Source: DAOUFU01 sp034429275
GTDB lineage: Bacteria > Chloroflexota > Anaerolineae > Aggregatilineales > Aggregatilineaceae
Length of the DNA: 41,398 nt
Assembly (NCBI GenBank): GCA_034429275.1
Contig: DAOUFU010000206.1
Location: forward strand, 1-41,398
Direction of reading: 5' to 3'
The first letter of the stretch is position 1; every line of letters starts with the position of its first letter. Under the pieces are notes generated by a model. It saw nothing but the letters and a program-made list of their open reading frames with translations, made no database searches and was not told the origin of the DNA. Of the stretch, positions 32,565 to 40,636 are shown piece by piece. A program made the position numbers and the translations under genes.

Positions 32565-34211
32565 GTGATTAGACGCTTCATTCGACGAGAAAAGCCCCAA
32601 GAAGAAGGCCAGGCGTTGGTGGAATTCGCACTGACGCTGCCGATCTTGTTATTTGTGGTTTTCGGCGTGCTCGATTTTGGGCGCATCCTGTTCACCTATG
32701 CACAGGCCTCGAACTCTCTGCGCGAGGCGCTGCATTACGCCGAACTGACTTCCGGGTTCGATAATACATACATCCCGTACCTGGACTGTGCCAAGATGAC
32801 CGACCTGGCGGAGCGAAACTATTTCGCCAATTCGCAGACGGTGACGATCACCTATATCAAAGCCACGAATATGGCGACGACCTATAGCTGCCCGGCGAAT
32901 GCGAGTGACATCGAAACGGGCGACATGCTGCGCATACGCCTGGTGGCAAAGGTCGATCCGATCATGCTGCCGTTTGGCAGCCTCAACCTGACCTTCCAGG
33001 GGCAGCGAAGCATCGTGCGCGCCATCCCAATCGTGATCGATTTGGATGAAGGGGGATCGGGAGGCTCAACGAGCGATGCCGATGGGGACGGTCAGTCTAA
33101 CACGCTGGACAACTGCCCGACGGTACCAAACCCTGATCAGGCCGATGCCGACAATGATGGCGTGGGAGATGCCTGCGATAACTGCCCGACGGTGATGAAC
33201 ACTAATCAGAGCGATCTCGATGGCGATGGTACTGGCGATGCCTGCGACTACGACAGTGGCGCGGTTCCGCCACCTGATACGCCTCAGAACTTTAGAGCGG
33301 TGACCGACCCTGTGGTAGGCGGTGATGGCGAGTGTGCGACCGGCCAGGTGGATTTCTTCTGGACGGCAATGAGTCCGATCCCGACCCGGATGGAAATCCG
33401 CGATGCGGACACGAATGTGGTGCAGGTCTACGTCGATGAAATTCCGACCGGCGTGATCACTGACGCGTACTGCTACGATTGCGATACTATCGACACCTAT
33501 ACCGGCTACCAATGCTACTATATCGTCGCGTACAGCGGTGTTGTGCCCTACGAAGCGCAGAGCCAGCCATCGAACGTGTCCTGTGTGTCTTGCCGGTGGA
33601 CAATGCCGCAGCCGGAGAACTTTGTCGCGACGCCCGACTGCGATACGGGTCGTGTTTCTTTCTCCTGGCAGTGGGGGGCGGCCTATCCGCTGCCGTCACG
33701 TGCGGAAATTTATGATGCGACGACAGACGCGCTGATCTATACCCTGACCGGGGACATGAGCGCTCAGTTCTGCACCAACTGCGATACCATCCCAATGCCG
33801 GGAGAACGCACATACAAGATCATTGCTTACAATGGCGACGTGCCCACCCCGGCCACCGTTTCCAATCCTATCTCGTGCCCGGCACCACCGGCACGCGTGG
33901 GCGGCTATTTGCGCCTGAAGACGAACAGTGGCAACTGCAATGGCTACACAACATCGTACGTTAGCAATGCTGTCACGATTCAGCGCATCGATACCCGACC
34001 GCAAGGTCCTATCGTGAGTGCGACCTGGACCGGCTATTTCTTCGAGTTCACCAGGCTGGAAGCAGGACAGTACAAGCTGACTGTCCCCGACCGGATTGGC
34101 ACTAATAACCTGCTCAGCCGCGATCCGGGCTGCGTCGGTGCCAGCCCGACCTATACCTTCTGGCTGACTCCGGGCCAGCAGATGACCGACCTCATTTTTG
34201 GCTACCGGTAA
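32565..34211 (+). CDS. TadE-type protein with thrombospondin type 3 calcium repeats and duplicated beta modules
   Basis: A 548-residue surface protein. The N terminus is a TadE segment (EEGQALVEFALTLPILLFVVFGVLDFGRIL) followed by a TadE-like domain to about residue 165. Next come thrombospondin type 3 repeats rich in Asp (DADGDGQSNTLDNCPT, DADNDGVGDACDNCPT, DLDGDGTGDACDYD), expected to bind calcium. Two related fibronectin-like modules of about 100 residues each follow (starting TPQNFRAV and QPENFVATP; both contain a YCYDCDTI or FCTNCDTI motif), then a C-terminal beta domain. It has many cysteines in pairs, which is unusual for a cytoplasmic protein and fits an extracytoplasmic location. GTG 32565 is chosen because GGAGG lies 8 nt upstream. 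It overlaps no neighbour and is close to the next gene. Confidence 0.82.
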   Translation: MIRRFIRREKPQEEGQALVEFALTLPILLFVVFGVLDFGRILFTYAQASNSLREALHYAELTSGFDNTYIPYLDCAKMTDLAERNYFANSQTVTITYIKATNMATTYSCPANASDIETGDMLRIRLVAKVDPIMLPFGSLNLTFQGQRSIVRAIPIVIDLDEGGSGGSTSDADGDGQSNTLDNCPTVPNPDQADADNDGVGDACDNCPTVMNTNQSDLDGDGTGDACDYDSGAVPPPDTPQNFRAVTDPVVGGDGECATGQVDFFWTAMSPIPTRMEIRDADTNVVQVYVDEIPTGVITDAYCYDCDTIDTYTGYQCYYIVAYSGVVPYEAQSQPSNVSCVSCRWTMPQPENFVATPDCDTGRVSFSWQWGAAYPLPSRAEIYDATTDALIYTLTGDMSAQFCTNCDTIPMPGERTYKIIAYNGDVPTPATVSNPISCPAPPARVGGYLRLKTNSGNCNGYTTSYVSNAVTIQRIDTRPQGPIVSATWTGYFFEFTRLEAGQYKLTVPDRIGTNNLLSRDPGCVGASPTYTFWLTPGQQMTDLIFGYR

Positions 34212-34261
34212 TGACGAGTTGTGAGATGTTTTCCGAGATGACAACAGGGAGTGCAAACACT

Positions 34262-35647
34262 ATGCAGCGCCTCAAGAGGTGGATGAACCGGTTGGATGCC
34301 AAAGGGCAGGATCGTAGCCCGGAATCTGGGCAGGCAATAATCTTGATCGCACTTGCTGCCATCGGGCTGATTGCCATCATGGGGTTGGCGATTGATGGCG
34401 GGCGGCTGTTGTTCTTGCGCCGCGATACACAGAATGCTGCCGATGCGGCGGCGTTGGCTGCGGCGCGCGCCCTATGCGAGGGGCGCGATCTCCAGGCAGT
34501 GGGGTTGGCTGTGGCCAATATCAACGGCTTCGAGAATGACCAGGTTGATGACTGGGTGACCATCACCAATCCTCCTACCAATGCGGACCCGGATGATCCG
34601 TGCTCGATCTGCCTGGTCGAAGTCCAGGTGCGCGGCCAGATTCCCAGCACCTTTATTGGCCTGGTCTATGGCGGACCGCTCGACGCGACCAGCACGACGA
34701 TCGGCATGTGCAGTGCCGACATCACCGGCGGCTCGGTGGTGCCCGAACTGCGGGCGCTGTGGGGTGGCTCCACGTCGTGCAACAATGCCGTTGATTTCAC
34801 CGGCAGCTCGGTATACATCGTGGGTGGAATACACAGCAATAACGACATTCACTCCGGCGGCACTGGCCAGGGCGGGACGGTCATTGGGGCGTCCAGCTAT
34901 TCGGCGGATGGGGGCTTCCGCGTTCCGGACGCGGCAAAAATCTCTTGGCTGCCGGGTACGGTCAATGTACCGGGCCTGAACCCGATCGTGGCTCACTGCG
35001 GAGCCTGTTTCTCGAACAACAACGATCCCAACTCGTATCCGAATGTCAACCCTTACCAGGCCCCTGTGAAACCGAATTATCCGTTGTCGCATACGACATC
35101 GGAATATGCGCCGGGTGGGGCCAAAGCCAATGCTGCGGCTGCCCAGGGCAAGTACTACGCCTATACTGACTGCAAGAATGCCAATGATGGCATGGACCTT
35201 GACTGGCTTGAAGACAACGGGCTTCTGCAAGCGGATGGCACGTTGGCCGATGGGCTTTATTACTCGGCTTGTGGTATCCACATCGGGCAGGGTGTCAAAG
35301 GCGCAGATGACCTGACCGGCAGCGTGACACTTGTGGCGGTTGGCGATATTCATCTCGGTGGCGCGCGTCACGATCTGCATCCGTTTATGGATGACCTGTT
35401 GGCCTTCACCGAATATGGTGGGGACCAGTGCTCGAGTAAGTCGATCCACTTCTCCGGTTCCGAGAATCATTGGGAAGGTAACGTCTTCGCGCCGCACGGC
35501 CAGTTCGAGGCTTCTGGGTCAAGCAATCGTAATCGCGGCTGCGTGGTGGCCTATACCGTCAACTTCAGCGGCTCGTCGAACACGGTGATCTGCACGCCGG
35601 ATGAACCGACCGGCCAGCCGGGTGTGGGGTTGATCGAAAACCCCTAA
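34262..35647 (+). CDS. TadG-like envelope protein with extracytoplasmic beta-rich domain
   Basis: A 461-residue protein. The N terminus (SPESGQAIILIALAAIGLIAIMGLAIDGGRLLFLRR, then DTQNAADAAALAAARALC) is the TadG/DUF2134 signature of proteins that sit in the membrane with a large outside domain. The outside part contains TGSSVYIVGGIHSNNDIHSG and SGSENHWEGNVFAPHGQFEASGSSN, which recall the beta-helical domains of PilX-like and polymer-forming proteins. It has several cysteines. ATG 34262 has GGGAG 10 nt upstream; ATG 34211, overlapping the previous stop, is also in frame but lacks a ribosome site. It is the last of three Tad-like genes. A hairpin follows at 35681-35705. Confidence 0.82.
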   Translation: MQRLKRWMNRLDAKGQDRSPESGQAIILIALAAIGLIAIMGLAIDGGRLLFLRRDTQNAADAAALAAARALCEGRDLQAVGLAVANINGFENDQVDDWVTITNPPTNADPDDPCSICLVEVQVRGQIPSTFIGLVYGGPLDATSTTIGMCSADITGGSVVPELRALWGGSTSCNNAVDFTGSSVYIVGGIHSNNDIHSGGTGQGGTVIGASSYSADGGFRVPDAAKISWLPGTVNVPGLNPIVAHCGACFSNNNDPNSYPNVNPYQAPVKPNYPLSHTTSEYAPGGAKANAAAAQGKYYAYTDCKNANDGMDLDWLEDNGLLQADGTLADGLYYSACGIHIGQGVKGADDLTGSVTLVAVGDIHLGGARHDLHPFMDDLLAFTEYGGDQCSSKSIHFSGSENHWEGNVFAPHGQFEASGSSNRNRGCVVAYTVNFSGSSNTVICTPDEPTGQPGVGLIENP

Positions 35648-35680
35648 AGCCTGGCCGAATCAGCGATCGGTAAGACTACC

Positions 35681-35705
35681 TCAGGGCGGGCAATCCCCGC
35701 CCTGA
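35681..35705 (+). terminator. Stem-loop after the TadG-like gene
   Basis: A perfect 10-bp inverted repeat, TCAGGGCGGG and CCCGCCCTGA with loop CAATC, lies 33 bp after the stop codon. No T-tract follows, so it may be a Rho-associated or processing structure rather than a full intrinsic terminator. Confidence 0.5.
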
Positions 35706-35839
35706 TCGATTCCGGGTGGGGCCGAACTGCTCGCCATGGGCGAAATCGTACAGCGACCAGCGCGATGGTATGCGATCCGTGTATCCTTGAATTCATGGTG
35801 ACCTGCGGCTGTGTAGCGCGTTATTCAGAAGGTAAATCT

Positions 35840-36640
35840 ATGCGAGGTCCTACGCCTTATCCTGATCTGAACAGTGTGTTGTGGGCATGGGTTGAGGGCA
35901 TCCAGGCGGCGCTCGGCAGCAACTTCATCGGGGCATATCTGCAAGGCTCATTTGCGGTTGGCGATTTCGACCGACACAGTGATGTGGATTTTGTAGTGGT
36001 CATCGAACAGGAAATGGCTGAGCCGCAGGTGAGCGCGTTGCAAACCCTGCACGGGCGGATTTTTGACCTGGAATGCCCCTGGGCGCAGCACCTCGAAGGC
36101 TCATATTTTCCGCGAGAGGTACTTCGTGATCTATCTCAGAGCGGCGGCCTGTTGTGGTATCTCGATCATGGCAGCCGGTCGTTGATTCGGTCCAATCACT
36201 GTAACACCATTGTGGTGCGGTGGGTTGTGCGTGAGCACGGAGTCGCACTGGTGGGACCAGTGCCGGCAGAATTGATCGATTCGATTCCGGCGGAAACCCT
36301 GTGCGCAGAGATCGCGGCGACCATTCGCGATTGGGGGCACGAGATTCTGGCCGATCCGGAACGCTTTAATAACCGCTTTTACCAGGCGTTCATCGTATTA
36401 AGTTACTGTCGGATGTTGCACAGTCTGTACGTGGGGCGCGTGGATTCAAAGCGGGCTGGGGCGGAATGGGCCAAAACGAACCTGGACCCGGTCTGGGCTG
36501 GCCTGATCGATCGTGCGTGGACCGGGCGACCGAATCCGGCGGAGTCGGTGCGGCAGCGTGCCGATCCAGATGATTTTCGCGCTACGTTGGAATTTGTGCG
36601 GTTCATCATGGCCGAGAGCGTGCGGAGGTTATCGCTGTAA
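35840..36640 (+). CDS. Nucleotidyltransferase-fold protein, aminoglycoside adenylyltransferase-like
   Basis: A 266-residue protein with the nucleotidyltransferase signature YLQGSFAVGDFDRHSDVDFVVV (Gly36-Ser37, then Asp48 and Asp50, the metal ligands). A helical C-terminal domain (about residues 150-266) is laid out like the DUF4111 domain of ANT(3'')/ANT(9) enzymes. Such enzymes adenylate antibiotics, but many family members are housekeeping or uncharacterised, and sequence alone does not show resistance. ATG 35840 has GAAGG 7 nt upstream, which is why the earlier in-frame ATG at 35765 is not used. It converges on pdxS with a strong hairpin between. Confidence 0.8.
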   Translation: MRGPTPYPDLNSVLWAWVEGIQAALGSNFIGAYLQGSFAVGDFDRHSDVDFVVVIEQEMAEPQVSALQTLHGRIFDLECPWAQHLEGSYFPREVLRDLSQSGGLLWYLDHGSRSLIRSNHCNTIVVRWVVREHGVALVGPVPAELIDSIPAETLCAEIAATIRDWGHEILADPERFNNRFYQAFIVLSYCRMLHSLYVGRVDSKRAGAEWAKTNLDPVWAGLIDRAWTGRPNPAESVRQRADPDDFRATLEFVRFIMAESVRRLSL

Positions 36641-36753
36641 CCGGGCGATTCGGGTTGATCGCGTGCGGTTGCGTAGGATGGCGACTGCGGCGGTTGGTCT
36701 AATGTGCACGAGGTCCTGGTGACTTCATGACAGGCATTGAGGCCAGGTGAAAG

Positions 36754-36794
36754 AAGCGTGGGCGCGGTCCGAATATCAGGCCGCGCTCACGCTT
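36754..36794. terminator. Strong bidirectional hairpin between the nucleotidyltransferase gene and pdxS
   Basis: AAGCGTGGGCGCGGTCC pairs with GGCCGCGCTCACGCTT around an 8-nt loop; 16 pairs with one bulged T and one G-U. It lies between two convergent genes and could end transcription from both sides, although T-tracts are short (CTTCTTTC on the minus side). Confidence 0.7.
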
Positions 36795-36814
36795 GTATTG
36801 GGCAAGGGGTGGTT

Positions 36815-37729
36815 TTACCAGCCGCGCCCGGCAATGCGCTGCTCGTCCGGCATCGTCGTTACACCGATGCCGACCATCGGTTCGCCGAGGTTGCGGCTGA
36901 CACGGGCCAGGATGTCCGGGTCATTGTAATGCGTGGTGGCTTCCACAATGGCTTTGGCACGCTTGGCCGGGTCGCCGCTCTTGAAGATGCCCGAACCGAC
37001 AAAAACGCCATCTACACCAAGCTGCATCATCAGCGCCGCGTCGGCAGGGGTCGCTACGCCGCCTGCCGCAAAGTTGACGACCGGCAGTCGGCCCAGTTCG
37101 GCGACTTCCTTCACCAGGTGATAGGGAGCGCCCAGCTCTTTGGCGTAGGTCATCAGCTCATCTTCACGCATGGATTGGAGGCGACGAATTTCGCCGAGCA
37201 CTGCACGCGCGTGTCGGACAGCTTCGACGACATCACCCGTCCCGGCTTCGCCCTTGGTGCGGATCATGGCCGCGCCTTCGCCGATGCGCCGCAGCGCCTC
37301 GCCCAGATTGCGACAGCCGCACACAAACGGCACATTGAATTCGTGTTTGTTGATGTGGAACTGCTCATCGGCAGGGGTGAGCACTTCGCTCTCGTCGATA
37401 TAGTCAACGCCGATTGCCTGCAAAATCTGCGCCTCGACAAAGTGGCCGATCCGACACTTTGCCATAACAGGGATAGTCACCGCGTTCATGATCGACTCGA
37501 TCAGGCCGGGATCGCTCATCCGGGCGACGCCGCCCTGGGCACGAATATCCGCCGGGACACGTTCGAGCGCCATCACGGCGACTGCTCCGGCATCTTCGGC
37601 GATCCGGGCGTGATCGGGAGTGACCACGTCCATGATCACGCCGCCTTTCAGCATTTGGGCCAGGCCGCGCTTGAGGGTTTCAGTCCCTTTTTGCGCGCCA
37701 TTGTTGGGATTCTTAGGGTCTTGGGTCAT
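36815..37729 (-). CDS. pdxS: Pyridoxal 5'-phosphate synthase lyase subunit
   Basis: A 304-residue PdxS, the TIM-barrel subunit that builds pyridoxal phosphate from ribose 5-phosphate, glyceraldehyde 3-phosphate and ammonia. Conserved residues are Asp34 (GVIMDVVTP), Lys91 (VMAKCRIGHFVEAQ, Schiff-base lysine) and Lys159 (MIRTKGEAGTGDV). Further family stretches are YIDESEVLTPADEQFHI, VNFAAGGVATPADAALMMQLG and GVFVGSGIFKS. The ammonia-supplying glutaminase gene pdxT is not beside it within the window. AAGGAG lies upstream of ATG 37729. A MocR/PdxR-type gene ends 93 bp upstream on the same strand, which suggests vitamin B6-linked regulation. Confidence 0.98.
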   Translation of the reverse strand: MTQDPKNPNNGAQKGTETLKRGLAQMLKGGVIMDVVTPDHARIAEDAGAVAVMALERVPADIRAQGGVARMSDPGLIESIMNAVTIPVMAKCRIGHFVEAQILQAIGVDYIDESEVLTPADEQFHINKHEFNVPFVCGCRNLGEALRRIGEGAAMIRTKGEAGTGDVVEAVRHARAVLGEIRRLQSMREDELMTYAKELGAPYHLVKEVAELGRLPVVNFAAGGVATPADAALMMQLGVDGVFVGSGIFKSGDPAKRAKAIVEATTHYNDPDILARVSRNLGEPMVGIGVTTMPDEQRIAGRGW

Positions 37730-37822
37730 CGTGATTGCTGCTCCTTGTGGGCATTGGGCGACACACCTGCAAAAGGCACGCCGCGCGTGATAGAGTGAAC
37801 AAGCCTATGGCATGAAATGAAT

Positions 37823-39310
37823 TTATAGAATGGGTGCGCGCTGTATGGTCGGCTCGTATGTCTCGCGCCAGGCCGACCAGGCTGCTCCCAGTCGTCGGAA
37901 GCCTTCTTCTATGCGGGCGGGGGGCTGCGTGGCAAAATTCAGCCGAATGTGGCGATTGCCCTGCCCATCAGTATGGAACAATGTGCCGATGGCATAAGTC
38001 ACGCCGTGCTGTATGGCCGTGGTGTAGAGTTCGGCGGCAGTAGGGCCATCATCCGGCAGCCGGACCCACAGGTACAGCCCACCCGCCGGTTCATGCCATT
38101 CGGTCCCTTCAGGGAAATACCGTCTGGCGGCATTCATGGCCACTTCGCAGCGCAGCCGCAGCTCGGCGCGCACCCGGTTGAGGTGGCCGATCAACGCGCC
38201 GCTGCTCAGATAGGCGTGCATCGCGCGCTGATTAAGCCCTGGTGTGCACACATCGGCGGCGTGTTTGACGCGCACCAGCCGCTCGTGCAGCGTGCGGTTG
38301 GCGATCACATACCCGATACGCGTGCCGGGCAGCAGGATTTTGGAAAACCCGCTGACGTGCAGAACGATTCCCTCATCGTCCAACGCTTTGAGCGGCGGCG
38401 GCGACACGGTCTTGAAGCCCAGTTCGTGATACACGGCATCTTCGAGCACGGGGATATTGTAATGCCGCGCCAGCGCCAGAAGCTGCCGCCGGCGGTGAAG
38501 CGGCATAACCGTGCCGGTAGGGTTATGGTTGGTTGGTGCGGCGTAAATCAGGCCGGGGCGACGTTCTTCGAGCGCCGCTTCCAGGGCGTCGATGCGCATT
38601 CCCTGATCATCCATCGGGATGCCTACCGGGATGATTCGGCGAATGTGCGCCAGGTCGAGCAATCCCAGGTAGGTCGGGTTGCTGGTGAGCAGCGTTTCGC
38701 CCTCGGCCAGCAGAGCCTGCAGCACCAGGTCCAATGCCTGTTGCGCTCCACCTGTGATCAGCACTTCGTCGGCACGGCACTGGATGCCCAGGGATGTCAC
38801 ATAGTCGGCGACGTACTGGCGGAGCGGCAGATAGCCTTCGGTTTCCTCATAGGCGACGGCGACGGCCCCATCGCGATCCAGCACCATGTTGATCGCGCTG
38901 CGCAGCGCCTCAACCGGCAGAAATTCCTCAGGGGGAGATCCACCGCTGAACGCGATGACACCTGGCTGACGAGCAAGCCGCATCATTTCGCGAACGCTGA
39001 GGTTAGGATCGCCGGGCAGTGGGGTATTAGTGCCTGAGCGCGTGCCCGGCCCGTGACCGCCCGCGACAAAAGTTCCACGACCTGGATGAGCGGCGATCAG
39101 GCCTTCCGCGTGGAGTTGAGCGTAGGCATTCACAACGCTGATCCGGCCCACCGAAAGCTGGCGCGCAAGATCGCGGGTTGGAGGCAGCCGGTCACCGGGG
39201 GCCAGCCGCCCACTCTCGATCTGCAAGCGAAAATAGCGAGCCAACTGGCAGTAGATCGGCTCAACCGACTCTTTGGTCAGGGGGATGCTGTCCATCATCG
39301 CAAGGTCCAT
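37823..39310 (-). CDS. MocR/PdxR-type regulator: GntR helix-turn-helix fused to aminotransferase fold
   Basis: A 495-residue fusion. Residues 14-85 form a GntR-family winged helix (PIYCQLARYFRLQIESGRLAPGDRLPPTRDLARQL, then RISVVNAYAQLHAEGLI). Residues about 115-480 form a fold-type I aminotransferase: AYEETEGYLPLRQYV, TGGAQQALDLVLQALL, the NHNPTGTVMP cofactor loop and the Schiff-base Lys324 in SGFSKILLPGTRIGYV. MocR proteins use the PLP-bound domain to sense B6 or a PLP-amino acid adduct. pdxS follows on the same strand, so PdxR-like control of vitamin B6 synthesis is likely. True aminotransferase activity (aminoadipate or aromatic type) cannot be excluded. The start among the three close ATGs (39310, 39298, 39295) is uncertain. 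Confidence 0.9.
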   Translation of the reverse strand: MDLAMMDSIPLTKESVEPIYCQLARYFRLQIESGRLAPGDRLPPTRDLARQLSVGRISVVNAYAQLHAEGLIAAHPGRGTFVAGGHGPGTRSGTNTPLPGDPNLSVREMMRLARQPGVIAFSGGSPPEEFLPVEALRSAINMVLDRDGAVAVAYEETEGYLPLRQYVADYVTSLGIQCRADEVLITGGAQQALDLVLQALLAEGETLLTSNPTYLGLLDLAHIRRIIPVGIPMDDQGMRIDALEAALEERRPGLIYAAPTNHNPTGTVMPLHRRRQLLALARHYNIPVLEDAVYHELGFKTVSPPPLKALDDEGIVLHVSGFSKILLPGTRIGYVIANRTLHERLVRVKHAADVCTPGLNQRAMHAYLSSGALIGHLNRVRAELRLRCEVAMNAARRYFPEGTEWHEPAGGLYLWVRLPDDGPTAAELYTTAIQHGVTYAIGTLFHTDGQGNRHIRLNFATQPPARIEEGFRRLGAAWSAWRETYEPTIQRAPIL

Positions 39311-39331
39311 GATCTGATCGTAACCAGACCT

Positions 39332-39341
39332 ATGGTACCAT
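39332..39341. promoter_or_regulatory. Palindrome ATGGTACCAT upstream of the MocR-type gene
   Basis: A perfect 10-bp palindrome lies 22 bp upstream of the MocR-type start, nested in a wider CTATG...CATAG repeat. It could be an operator for that regulator, by position only. Confidence 0.3.
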
Positions 39342-39376
39342 GCATAGAGCCAAATAGCACCAAGTGGGTGATCGGA

Positions 39377-40603
39377 TCAGTCCATTCGCGAGAGGACCCG
39401 GTCGCGATGCTCGGCGATCACCTGACGGTAGAGCGCGTCGTAACGGTCGGCGACCCGGCTCCAGGTGAACTGCTCTTCGATCAGCTTGCGCGCATTGTAG
39501 CGCAGGTTGTGTCGCAGTTCGTCATCCTGCAGCAGGCGGACCACCCCATTCACCAGGTCGAGATCGCTGGTGCCCAAAAGCACGTGTTTTTCGTTCACCA
39601 CCGGGATTCCATCGCAGCTCAGCGGCGTGGCGACTACCGGCGTGCCCATCGCCATCGATTCCAAAACTTTGTTCTTAATGCCTGCGCCCAACTGCAACGG
39701 GCTGAGGAAGATCATCGAGTATTCAAAATAGGGGCGCAGATCGGGGACACGCCCGGTGATCTCAATCTCCGGCGAGGCATAGGCCATCAGTTTGGGGGGA
39801 GGGTTACCTCCTATGATAAAGGCACGCACTTCTGGGATGCGCCGACGGATTTCTGGGAACAGATCGCGTACCAGCCGGAGAGCTGCATCGAGGTTTGGCT
39901 CGTAGTCGTAATTCCCGATGAACATCAGGGTGGGAGTATGCGGCTCATAGCCGGTGGGGTTGAAGTAATCGACATCGACGCCGTTGGGGATGGTAACCGC
40001 TGGGATATGCCGGTTGAGATCGCGCAGGGCTTGCGCGTCCTTATCAGTGAGTACGACCACGCGCTCGTACCGCTCAAACATCCAGCGCTCATAGCTGCGG
40101 GCCATGCGATATTGCAACCGTTTGATCAACCGCCGGGCAACACTGCGTTCCTGCTGGATCGAGCGTTTCAGCCACAAGGTGAAGGACTCGTAGGGCACGA
40201 TGACATTGGGGAGTCGGCGCACCAGGTGGTAGAACTCGTACACGTGCACACCACCGAACAGGTGAACTACGTCATAGGGGTGTTCTTCGAGCGCGTCGGC
40301 GATAGCTTTCCACATGGCAGGCGACCAGCTTTGCTTGGCCCGCGTGGGGAAACGCAGTGACGGGCGGGCGCTGCGCAGCAAATAATCGCGCGGCCCGCGT
40401 GCTGGCTCCGGGATAAGGGTCACGCTGCGGAACATGCGATCATAAAGCGGCACATCGGCCAGGTCTTCCGGCTGTTGGTAATACGCCAGCAGGTCGATCT
40501 GGTGCAGCCGCGACGCAAGCTCGCGCGCCAGGTAGAAGGGAATCAGGCGATCTCCATGAAACAGTGGATATGGGGGGCAGCGAGAGATCAGCAGCAGGTC
40601 CAT
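39377..40603 (-). CDS. Family 4 glycosyltransferase (GT-B)
   Basis: A 408-residue retaining glycosyltransferase. N-terminal Rossmann domain: LLLISRCPPYPLFHGDRLIPFYLAREL. C-terminal nucleotide-sugar domain: TIPNGVDVDYFNP, LMFIGNYDYEPNLDAALRLV and LQLGAGIKNKVLESMAMGTPVVATPL. These resemble exopolysaccharide GT4 enzymes of the TIGR03087 kind. No membrane helix is seen, so it should act at the cytoplasmic face. It lies 33 bp downstream of a second GT4 gene on the same strand, suggesting a small surface-glycan operon extending to the right of the window. The sugar and acceptor are unknown. Confidence 0.92.
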   Translation of the reverse strand: MDLLLISRCPPYPLFHGDRLIPFYLARELASRLHQIDLLAYYQQPEDLADVPLYDRMFRSVTLIPEPARGPRDYLLRSARPSLRFPTRAKQSWSPAMWKAIADALEEHPYDVVHLFGGVHVYEFYHLVRRLPNVIVPYESFTLWLKRSIQQERSVARRLIKRLQYRMARSYERWMFERYERVVVLTDKDAQALRDLNRHIPAVTIPNGVDVDYFNPTGYEPHTPTLMFIGNYDYEPNLDAALRLVRDLFPEIRRRIPEVRAFIIGGNPPPKLMAYASPEIEITGRVPDLRPYFEYSMIFLSPLQLGAGIKNKVLESMAMGTPVVATPLSCDGIPVVNEKHVLLGTSDLDLVNGVVRLLQDDELRHNLRYNARKLIEEQFTWSRVADRYDALYRQVIAEHRDRVLSRMD

Positions 40604-40636
40604 GAGGCAGTGTCCCGTTTTTGGATGAGCGTACCG

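Noticed and set aside
35840..36640. Antibiotic-resistance gene
   Set aside because: The nucleotidyltransferase motif is clear, but family membership does not show aminoglycoside activity and no mobile element is nearby.
36737..37798. Long open frame antisense to pdxS
   Set aside because: It lies fully over pdxS, shows no domain pattern and is explained by GC-rich codon bias. The same holds for long antisense frames over the acyl-CoA dehydrogenase, coaBC, the DUF4914-like gene, the TadG-like gene, the MocR-type gene and the GT4 gene.
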